The translations under genes and the position numbers were made by a program. From Synchiropus splendidus (taxonomy: Eukaryota > Chordata > Actinopteri > Syngnathiformes > Callionymidae), in assembly GCF_027744825.2 (NCBI RefSeq), contig NC_071348.1, forward strand, positions 17,083,563 through 17,147,562: 64,000 nucleotides of DNA, in the 5' to 3' direction. Below, one piece after another: positions 51,756 through 61,839 of this stretch; the first letter of the stretch is position 1; each line of letters opens with the position of its first letter. A model generated the notes under the pieces. That model searched no databases. It was not told the DNA's origin and was given only the letters and a program-made list of their open reading frames with translations.

Positions 51756-51901
51756 ATAAAACTCTACGCTGTTTCAGGGGGTCCCAAAAATCCCCTATGT
51801 GTACAGCAACATTGCAAAATGAGATCGCGTCCGATCTCAAGCCAGTCTACGGCGGGACAGAACCGAGTCCAGTTCCAAACTGACTCGCGTTCATGCAAAA
51901 T
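51756..51901 (-). other. Leader spacer between the two minisatellites
   Basis: Mostly unique sequence. It includes a single GAACC/TTCATGCAAAAT degenerate repeat start near 51890 and GATCGCGTCCGATCTC near 51825. I recognise no coding domain. It is short and is described only to account for the interval. Confidence 0.4.
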
Positions 51902-52200
51902 GAACCAAAACCCGCTCTATGGCTGCTTTGCATTCATATGCAAAATGAACCAAACCCCGCTTTTTCGCTGATTTGCATTCACAAATAAAAAATGAACCAA
52001 ACCCCGCTCTCTGGCTGATTTGCATTCACAAATAAAAAAGAACCAAACCCCGCTCTCTGGCTGATTTGCATTCACAAATAAAAAATGAACCAAACCCCGC
52101 TCTCTGGCTGATTTGCATTCACAAATAAAAAAGAACCAAACCCCGCTCTCTGGCTGATTTGCATTCACAAATAAAAAATGAACCAAACCCCACTCACTTG
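51902..52200 (-). repeat. 46/47-bp leader minisatellite with octamer motifs
   Basis: Units start at 51902, 51947, 51994, 52040, 52087, 52133 and 52180 (partial). From 51947 the lengths alternate 47, 46, 47, 46, 47, because units end in either AAAAAAT or AAAAAA. The true unit of the later copies is therefore a 93-bp dimer. Five units carry a perfect ATTTGCAT (ATGCAAAT on the minus strand) at 51971, 52018, 52064, 52111 and 52157, the POU/octamer binding motif. The stretch is open for 89 codons on the minus strand, but the translation is a repeat artefact with no recognisable domain. Confidence 0.9.
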
Positions 52201-52302
52201 TCTTTAACCAAAATGACTATGGACCAAACACTGTCTTCCAACCAGTCTCCAAAATAGTTCTTATCCAATATGCAGAATTCGTGATATCTCAAACAGGTTT
52301 CT

Positions 52303-52312
52303 GCTCACCTTT
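52303..52312 (-). promoter_or_regulatory. Putative major splice donor in the leader
   Basis: The minus strand reads AAAG followed by GTGAGC, a near-consensus 5' splice site. It lies about 100 nt after the primer binding site and upstream of gag. This is the usual place for the donor that makes the env transcript. Confidence 0.55.
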
Positions 52313-52390
52313 AGTCCGGTGCACCGTGGAGACCAATTGTCCAACAGAAATCAAGTCCGACTCCTCTGTCCTGTTATCCAGCCAACTCAC

Positions 52391-52410
52391 GATCACGTCG
52401 GGGTTCACCA
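52391..52410 (-). other. Primer binding site, tRNA-Trp-like
   Basis: Three bases (ATT) after the 5' LTR the minus strand reads TGGTGAACCCCGACGTGA. As I recall it, the complement of the vertebrate tRNA-Trp 3' end is TGGTGACCCCGACGTGA, so the match is complete except for one extra A. A tRNA-Trp primer is known from the HERV-W group. The extra base may be a mutation or a real tRNA variant. Confidence 0.8.
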
Positions 52411-52413
52411 AAT

Positions 52414-53271
52414 TGTAGGAATCTACACCTTTAATGTATCTTCCGCGTGTTCGTTTACTCGTGAGAATGACTACCGAAAACCCACAACTTAAAATCAAAA
52501 AGAATTTATTACCTGACAGAGGAGTCTAATTACCCTAACAGAGCTCTGGGTCCACAACTACGCCTGACTTAGCCTTAGCTCCAGTGGTGTAGAGTGACAA
52601 AGACTATCTCTGGCCCTGACCCTTTTATTACACATTTCAGTTCCTCTTGGGGTGTAGTCTCCACTGATTGGTCCTGGTCTCTTGGGGTCCCCGTTGCCAT
52701 GGCGCCACATTCCTGATCTGGTTTCGACACCCCTTGGTTTGGAGCGACGTTGATGAATCCTCTTGTTGTTGTCCATTTCCTGGCCTTTTTTGGGTGGAAA
52801 GCTGTAAACAGATAATCCAGTCCCCTCCTCTGATTGGCTTGCTTCTGCTGGTGGACTGGCTGGTCCCATCTCTGCCTGGCTCTGCCTGGGTCCATAATTC
52901 ATCCTCCTGACCCATCGCTGTGCCAGAGGTTCCTTATCTTCCACATTCCTTCACTTGGGGGAAGGTAGATGTTTGTCCCCACAAACATCAGACTCAGCTC
53001 AAGCTGTTTGGGCCGGTTCTGGGTTAGATGTCTACTGGGTTCCTCAATGGTCCTGGTACCCGGTGGTTCCTGCCTTTCATGACTCACTCTTCCATCCACG
53101 CATCTCTCCCCACTATCCTTATCATACACACCTCTCATACTGGATCAAACTGAGGTTACCTTACCCATTATCACTGCGTCTGTTGGATTCAGTTTTTCAT
53201 TAGACAAAGCATTTATTCAACAGCAGATACTTGATAAATATGATCATAAGTAAAATATCATGATTCCCACA
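52414..53271 (-). repeat. 5' LTR of the retrovirus
   Basis: 858 bp, beginning TGTGGGAATC and ending TTCCTACA on the minus strand, so it has the TG...CA ends of a retroviral LTR. Compared with the other LTR I count four substitutions (52474, 52511, 53034, 53221) and no indel. U3 carries two CCAAT boxes and a TATA-like TAATAAAAGG, and a poly(A) signal lies near the far end. From these I infer U3 of about 670 bp, R of about 115 bp and U5 of about 75 bp. This is the promoter copy. Confidence 0.93.
52621..52632 (-). promoter_or_regulatory. TATA-like box in 5' LTR
   Basis: The minus strand reads TGTAATAAAAGG. A CCAAT box lies about 35 bp upstream (52667-52671) and a second at 52833-52837. The spacing suits a polymerase II core promoter starting near 52600. 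The same elements occur in the 3' LTR at 48289-48300, 48335-48339 and 48501-48505. Confidence 0.6.
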
Positions 53272-53275
53272 CTAT
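53272..53275. other. Target-site duplication, right copy (CTAT)
   Basis: This is the right partner of the 4-bp duplication at 48078-48081. The next base on the right (A) differs from the base before the left copy (G), so the duplication is 4 bp and not longer. Confidence 0.9.
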
Positions 53276-56200
53276 ATTGGGAGGTGAAAATTTCATGTTC
53301 TGGAGCTTACCTACAAAGTTTTGGCACAATGCAGAAAACGCGTTTTCAGCCTGAGATAAGGTGGGTTCCAGAACGCCAAACATAAAAATGTTGATAACTT
53401 TGGAAAAACACTTCAGACAGCTTAGATTTGATGTGCAACTACTAGAAAGACCCTTTCTGCTACAGTGGGAGGTGAAAATTTCATGTTCTGAAGCTTCCCT
53501 GCAAAGTTATGCCACAATGCAAGAAACGCGTTTTCAGCCTGAGATAAGGTCGATTCAGGAACGCCAAACATAAAAATATTGATAACTTTGGAAAAACACT
53601 TCAGACAGGTTAGATTTGATGTACAACTACGAGAAATACCCTTTCTGCTCTAGTGGGCCGTGAAAATTTCATGTTCTAAAGCTTCCTTGCAAAGTTATGG
53701 CACAATGCAGAAAACGCGTTTTCAGCCTGAGAAAAGGTCGATTCCGGAACGCCAAACATAAGAATGTTGATAACTTTGGAAAAACACTTCAAACAGCTTA
53801 GATTTGATGTGCTACTACTAGAAAGACCCTTTCTGCTATAGTGGGAGGTGAAAATTTCATGTTCTGAAGCTTCCCTGCAAAGTTATGGCACAATGCAGAA
53901 AACGCGTTTTCAACCTGAGATAAGGTGGGTTCCACAACGCCAAACATAAAAATGTTGATAACTTTGGAAATACACTTCAGACAGCTTAGATTTGATGCGC
54001 AACTACTAGAAATACCCTTTCTGCTGAAGTGGGAGGTGAAAATTTCATGTTCTGAAGCTTCCCTGCAAAGTTATGGCACAATGCAGAAAACGCGTTTTCG
54101 GCCTGATATAAGGTCGATTCAGGAACGCCAAAGATAAAAATGTTGATAACCTTGGAAAAACACTTCAGACAGCTTAGATTTGATGTGCAACTACGAGAAT
54201 GACCCTTTCTGCTATAGTGGGAGGAGAAAATTTCATGTTCTGAAGTCTCCCTGCAAAGTTATGGCACAATGCAGAAAACGCGTTTTCAGCCTGAGATAAG
54301 GTGGGTTCCAGAACGCCAAACATAAAAATGTTGATAACTTTGGAAAAACACTTCAGACAGCTTCGATTTGATGTGCAACTACTAGAAAGACCCTTTCAGC
54401 TCTAGTGGGACGTGAAAATTTCATGTTCTAAAGCTTCCCTGCAAAGTTATGGCACAATGCAGAAAACGCGTTTTCAGCCTGAGAAAAGGTCGATTCCGGA
54501 ACGCCAAACATAAGAATGTTGATAACTTTGGAAAAACACTTCAAACAGCTTAGATTTGATGTGCAACTACTAGAAAGACGCTTTTTGCTGTAGTGGGAGG
54601 TGAAAATTTCATGTTCTGAAGCTTCCCTGCAAAGTTATGGCACAATGCAGAAAACGCGTTTTCAACCTGAGATAAGGTGGGTTCCACAACGCCAAACATG
54701 AAAATGTTGATAACTTTGGAAATACACTTCAGACAGCTTAGATTTGATGCACAATTACTAGAAAGACCCTTTCTGCTATATTGGGAGGTCACAATTTCAT
54801 GTTCTGAAGCTTCCCTGCAAAGTTATGGGACAATGCAGAAAACGATTTTTCATCCTGAGATAAGGTCGATTCCGGAACGCCAAACATAAAAATGTTGATA
54901 ACTTTCGAAAAACACTTCAGACAGCTTAGATTTGTTGTGCAACTACTAGAAATACCCTTTCTGCTCTAGTGGGAGGTGAAAATATCATGTTCTGAAGCTT
55001 CCCTGCAAAGTTATGGCACAATGCGTAAAACGTGTTTTCAGCCTGAGATGAGGTTGATTTCAGAACGCCAAACATAAAAATGTTGATAACTCAGGAAAAA
55101 CTCTACAGACAGCTTAGATTTGATGTGCAACTACTAGAAATACCCTTTCTGCTATAGTGGGACGTGAAAATTTCATATTCTGAAGCTTCCCTGCAAAGTT
55201 ATGGGACAATGCAGAAAACGCATTTTCATCCTGAGATTAGGTTGATTCCGGAACGCCAAACATAAAAGTGTTAATAACTTTGGAAAAACACTTCAGACTG
55301 CTTAGATTTGATGTGCAACTACTGGAAAGACCCTTTCTGCTATAGTGGGAGGTGAAAATTTCATGTTCTGAAGCTTCCCTGCAAAGTTATGGCACAATGG
55401 AGAAAACGCGTTTTCAGCCTGAGATAAGATCGATTCAGGAACACCAAACATAAAAATGTTGAAAACTTTGGAAAAACACTTCAGACAGCTCAGATTTGAT
55501 GTGCAACTACGAGAAAGACCCTTTCTGCTATAGTGGGAGGTGAAAATATCATGTTGTGAAGCTTCCCTGCAAAGTTATGGCACAATGCGTAAAACGCGTT
55601 TTCAGCCTGAGATGAGGTTGATTTCAGAACACCAAACATAAAAATGTTCAGAACTTTGGATAAACACTTCAGACAGCTTAGATTTGATGTGCAACTACTA
55701 GAAAGACCATTTCTGCGATTGTGGGAGGTGAAAATTTCATGTTCTGAAGCTTCCCTGCAAAGTTATGGAACAATGCGTTAAACGCGTTTTCAGCCTGAGA
55801 TAATGTCGATTCAGGAACGCCAAACATAAAAAATATGATAACTTTTGAAATACACTTCAGACAGCTTAGATTTGATGTGCAAGTACTAGAAAGACCCTTT
55901 CTGCTATAGTGGGACGTGAAAATTTCATGTTCTGAAGCTTCCCTGCAAAGTTATGGCACAATGGAAAAAACGCGTTTTCAGCCTGAGATAAGGTTGATTC
56001 CGGAACGCCAAACATAAAAATTTTGATAAATTTGGAAAAACACTTCAGACAGCTTAGATTTGATGTGCAACTACTGGAAAGACCCTTTCTGCAACAGTGG
56101 GAGGTTAAAATTTCATGTTCGGAAGCTTTCATGCAAAGTTATGGCACAATGCAGACAACGCGTTTTCAGACTGAGATAAGGTCGATTCCGGAACGCCAAA

Positions 56201-59200
56201 CATAAAAATGTTGATAACTTTCGAAAAACAGTTCAGACAGCTTAGATTTGATGTGCAACTACTAGAAAGACCCTTTCTGCTATAGTGGGAGGAGAACATT
56301 TCATGTTCTGAAGCTTCCCTGTAAAGTTATGGCACAATCCAGAAAAAGCGTTTTCAGTCTGAGATAAGGGGGGTTCCGGAACGCCAAACATATAAATGTT
56401 GATAACTTTCGAAAAACACTTAAGACAGCTTAGATTTGATGTGCAACTACTAGAAAGACCCTTTCTGCTATAGTCAGAGGTGAAAATTTCATGTTCTGAA
56501 GCTTCCCTGCAAAGTGATGGCCCAAAGAAAGAAACGCGTTTTCAGCCTGAGATAAGGTGGTTTCCGGAACGCAAAACATAAAAATGTTGATAACTTTGGA
56601 AAAACACTTCAGACAGCTTACATTTGATGTGCAACTACTTGAAAGACCCTTTCTGCTAGAGTGGGAGGTTAAAATGTCATGTTCTGAAGCTTCCCAGCAA
56701 TGTTATGAACACAAAGCAGAAAATGCGTTTTCAGTCTGAGATTGGGTGGGTTCCGGAACGCCAAACATAAAAATGTTGTTAACATTGGAAAAACACTTCA
56801 GACAGTTTAGACTTGATATGCAACTAGTAGAAAGACCCTTTCTGCTATAGTCGGAGGTGAAAATTTCATGTTCTGAAGCTTCCCTGTAAAGTTATGGCAC
56901 AATGCGTGAAACGCGTTTTCAGCCTGAGATAAGGTCGATTCCGGAACGCCAAACATAAAAATGTTGATAAGTTTGGAAAAACACTTCAGACAGCTTCGAT
57001 TTGATGTGCAACTACTAGAAAGGCCCTTTCTGCTATAGTGGGAGGTGAAAATTTCATGTTCTGAAGCTTCCCTCCAAAGTTATGGCACAATGCAGAAAAC
57101 GGCTTTTCAGCCTGAGATAAGGTCGATTCCGGAACGGCAATATAATAATGTTGATAACGTTGGTAAAACACTTCAGACCGCTTAGATTTGATGTGCAACT
57201 ACTAGAAAGACCCTTTCTGCTATAGTGGGAGGTGAAAATTTGATGTTCTGAAGCTTCCCTGCAAAGTTATGGCACAATGCAGAAAACGCGTTTTCAGCCT
57301 GAGATAAGGTCGATTCCGGAACGCCAAACATAAAAATGTTGATAACATTGGAAAAACACTTCAGACAGTTTAGATTTGATGCGCAACTACTAAAAAGACC
57401 CTTTCTGCTATAGTGGTAGGTTAAAATTTCATGTTCTGAAGCTTTCATGCAAAGTTATGGTACATTGCGCTAAACGCGTTTTCAGCCTGAGATAAGGTCG
57501 ATTCCGGAACGCCAAACATAAAAATGTTGATAACTTTTGAAAAACACTTCAGACAGCTTAGATTTGTTGTGCAACTACTAAAAAGACCCTTTCTGCTATA
57601 GTGGGACGTGAAAATTTCATGTTCGGAAGCATCCATGCAAAGTTATGGCACAATGCAGAAAACGCGTTTTCAGCCAGAGATAAGGTCGATTCCGGAACGC
57701 CAAACATAAAAATGTTCATAACTTTCGAAAAACACTTCAGACAGCTTAAATTTGATGTACAACGACTAGAAAGACCCTTTCTGTTGTAGTGGGAGGTGAA
57801 AATTCCATGTTCTGAAGCTCCCCAGAAAAGTAAGGGCACAATGCAGAAAACGCGTTTTCAGCCAGAGATAAGGTCGATTCCGGAACGCCAAACATAAAAA
57901 TGCTGATAAATTTGGAAAAACACTTCAGACAGCTTAGATTTGATGTGCAAGTACTTGAAAGACCCTTTCTGGCAGAGTGGGAGGTTAAAATTTCATGTTC
58001 TGAAGCTTCTCTGCAAAGTTATGGCACAATGCCGAAAACGCGTTTTCAGCCTGAGATAAGGTCGTTTCCGGAACGCCAAACATAAAAATGTTGATAACTT
58101 TGGAAAAAACATTTCAAACAACTTAGATTTGATGTGCAACTACTAGAAAGACCCTTTCTGCTACAGTGGGAGTTGAACATTTCATGTTCTGAAGCTTCCC
58201 TGCAAAGTTATGGCACAATGCATAAAACGCGTTTTTAGCCTGTGATAAGGTCGATTCCGGAACGCCAAACATAAAAATGTTGATGACTTTTGAAAAGCAC
58301 TTCAGACAGCTTAGATTTGATGTGCAACTGATAGAAACACCGTTTCTGTTGTAGTGGGAGGTGAAAATTTCATTTTCTGAAGCTTCCCTGCAAAGTTATG
58401 GCACAATGCGTAAAACGCTTTTTCAGCCTGAGATAAGGTCGATTCCGGAACGCCAAACATAAAAAAGTGGATAACTTTGGATAAACACTTCAGACAGCTT
58501 AGATTTGATGTGCAACTACTAAAAAGACCCTTTCTGCTATAGTGGGACGTGAAAATTTCATGTTCTGAAGCTTCCCTGCAAAGTTATGGCACAATGCAGA
58601 AAACGCGTTTTCAGCCTGAGATAAGGTGGGTTGCGGAACGCCAAACATAAAAATGTTGATAACTTTGGAACAACACTTCAGACAGCTTAGATTTGATGTG
58701 CAACTACTAGAAAGACCCTTTCTGCTATAGTGGGAGGTGAAAATTTCATGTTCTGAAGCTTCCCTGCAAAGTTATGGCACAATGCAGAAAACGCGTTTTC
58801 AGCGTGAGATAAGGTTGATTCCGGAACGCCAAACATAAAAATGTTGATACCTTGGGAAAAACACATCAGACATCTTAGATTTGATGTGCAAATACGAGAA
58901 AGACCCTTTCTGCTATAGTGGGAGGTGAAAATTTTATGTTCTGAAGCTTCCCTGCAAAGTTATTGTACAATGCGTAAAACGCGTTTTCAGCCTGAGATAA
59001 GGTCGATTCCGGAAAGCCAAACATAAAAATGTTGATAACTTTCGAAAAACTCTTCAGACAGCTTAGATTTGATGTGCAACTACTAGAAAGACCCTTTCTG
59101 CTACAGTGGGAGGTTAAAATTTCATGTTCTGAAGCTTCCCTGCAAAGTTATGGCACAATGCAGAAAACGTGTTTTCAGCTTGAGATAAGGTGGGTTCCGG

Positions 59201-61839
59201 AACGCCAAACATAAAAATGTTGATAACTTTGGAAAAACACTTCAGACAGCTTAGATTTGATGTGCAACTACTAGAAAGACCCTTTCTGCTACAGTGGGAG
59301 GTTAAAATTTCATGTTCTGAAGCTTCCCTGCAAAGTTATCGCAGAATACGTACAAAGCGTTTTCAGCCTGAGATGAGGTCGATTCCTGAACGCCAAACAT
59401 AAAAATGTTGATAACTTTGGCAAAACACTTCAGATAGCTTAGATTTGATGTGCAACTACTAGAAAGACCTTTTCTGCTATAGTGGGATGTGAAAATTTCA
59501 TGTTCTGAAGCTTCCCTGCAAAGTTATGGCACAAAGCAGAAAACGCGTTTTTCTGAGATAAGGTTGATTCCGGAACGCCAAACATAAAAATGTTCATAAC
59601 TTTGGAAAAACACTTCAGACAGCTTAGATTTGATGTGCAACTACTTGAAAGACCCTTTCCGCTATAGTGGGATGTGAAAATGTCATGTTCTGAAGCTTCC
59701 CTGCAAAGTTATGGCAGAATGCGTATAAAGAGTTTTCAGCCTGAGATAAGGTCGATTCCTGAAGGGCAAAAATAAAAATGTTGATAACTTTGGAAAAACA
59801 CTTCAGACAGCTTAGATTTGATGTGCAACTACTTGAAAGACCCTTTTTGCTATAGTGGGATGTGAAAATGTCATGTTCTGAAGCTTCCCTGCAAAGTTAT
59901 CGCCGAATACGTACAAAGCGTTTTCAGCCTGAGATGAGGTCGATTCCTGAACGCCAAACATAAAAATGTTGATAACTTTGGAAAAACATTTCAGACAGCT
60001 TAGATTTGATGTGCAACTACTAGAAAGACCCTTTCTGCTATAGTGGGAGGTGAAAATTTCATGTTCTGAAGCTTCCCTGCAAAGTTATGGCACAAAGCAG
60101 AAAACGCGTTTTCAGCCTGAGATAAGGTTGATTCCGGAACGCCAAAAATAAAAATGTTGATAACTTTGGAAAAACACTTCAGACAGCTTAGATTTGATGT
60201 GCAACTAGTAGAAAGACCCTTTCTGCTATAGTGGAAGGTGAAAAATTCATATTCTGAAGCTTCCCTGGAAAGATATGGCACAATGCGTAAAACGCGTTTT
60301 CAGCCTGAGATAAGGTCGATTCCGGAACGCCAAACATAAAAATGTTGATAACTTTCGAAAAACTCTTCAGACAGCTTAGATTTGATGTGCAACTACTAGA
60401 AAGACCCTTTCTGTTGTAGTGGGAGGTGAAAATTTCATGTTCTGAAGATTCCCTGCAAAGTTATGGCACAATGCTGAAAAGGCGTTTTCAGCCTGAGATA
60501 AGGTCGATTCCGGAACTCCAAACATAAAAATGTTGAAAACTTTCGAAAAACACTTCAGACAGCTTAGATTTGATGTGCAACTACTAGAAAGACCCTTTCT
60601 GCTACAGTGGGAGGTTAAAATTTCATGTTCTGAAGCTTCCCTGCAAAGTTATGGCACAATGCAGAAAACGTGTTTTCAGCTTGAGATAAGGTGGGTTCCG
60701 GAACGCCAAACATAAAAATGTTGATAACTTTGGAAAAACACTTCAGACAGCTTAGATTTGATGTGCAACTACTAGAAAGATCCTTTCTGCTATAGTGGGG
60801 CGTGAAAATTTCATGTTCTGAAGCTTCCCTGCAAAGTTATGGCACAATGCAGAAAACGCGTTTTCAGCCTGAGATAAGGTCGATTCCGGAACGCCAAACA
60901 TAAAAATGTTGATAACTTTGGAAAAACACTTCAGACAGCTTAGATTTGATGTGCAACTATTAGAAAGACCCTTTCTGCTATAGTGGGAGGTGAAAATTTC
61001 ATTTTCTGAAGCTTCCCTCCAAAGTTATGGCACAATACAGAAAACGCGTCTTCAGCCTGAGAGATGGTCGATTCCGGAACGCCAAACATAAAAATGTTGA
61101 TAACTTTGGAAAAACACTTCAGACAGCTTAGATCTGATGTGCAACTACTAGAAAGACCCTTTCTGCTATGGTTGGAGGTGAAAATATCATGTTCTGAAGC
61201 TTTCCTGCAAAGTTATGGCACAATGCGTAAAACGCGTTTTCAGCCTCAGATAAGGTTGATTCCGGAACACCAAACATAAAAATGTTGATAACTTCGGAAA
61301 AACACTTCAGACAGCTTAGATTTGATGTGCAACTACTAGAAAGACCCTTTCTGCTGAAGTGGGAGGTGAAAATTTCATGTTCTAAAGATTCCCTGCAAAG
61401 TTATGGCACAATGCAGAAAACGCGTTTTAAGCGTGAGATAAGGAGTGTTCCGGAACGCCAAACATAAAAATGTTGATAACTTTGGAACAACACATCAGAC
61501 AGCTTAGATTTGATGTGCAACTACTAGAAAGACCATTTCTGCTATAGTGGGAGGTGAAAATTTCATGTTCTGAAGCTTCCCTGCAAAGTTATGGCACAAT
61601 GCACAAAACGCGTTTTCGGCCTGAGATAAGGTCGATTCAGGAACACCAAACAAAAAAATGTTGAAAACTTTCGAAAAACACTTCAGACAGCTTAGATTTG
61701 ATGTACAACTACTAGAAAGACCCTTTCTGCTACGGTGGGAGGTGAAAATATCATGTTCTGAAGCTTCCCTGCAAAGTTATGGCACAATGCGTAAAATGCG
61801 TTTTCAGCCTGAGATGAGGTTGATTTCAGAACGCCAAAC

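Larger units (their letters stand above)
52201..52413 (-). other. 5' untranslated leader next to the 5' LTR
   Basis: This interval runs from the LTR end to the first minisatellite and holds the primer binding site and splice donor. No open frame of note or known protein domain is seen. It would be the start of the genomic RNA after U5. Confidence 0.6.
48082..53271 (-). mobile_element. Defective endogenous retrovirus, class I (gamma/epsilon-like)
   Basis: The element consists of two 858-bp direct terminal repeats, a primer binding site, a polypurine tract and remnants of gag, pol and env, all reading on the minus strand. The interior is only 3474 bp, far shorter than the 6-8 kb usual for a complete retrovirus. 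Protease, most of RT, most of gag and most of env are missing. Remaining domains carry frameshifts and stops. The retrovirus assignment rests on the order capsid, RT YLDD motif, RNase H, integrase and a membrane-anchored env tail. Class I is inferred from the 4-bp target duplication and the tRNA-Trp-like primer site. The LTRs differ at only 4 sites, so this insertion is recent compared with the decay of its coding parts. Confidence 0.93.

Noticed and set aside
51487..52186. Repetitive 117- and 89-codon frames in the leader as a gag-like or surface protein
   Set aside because: The translations are read-through of the two minisatellites. The first minisatellite shows paired stem changes, which fit RNA structure better than protein coding.
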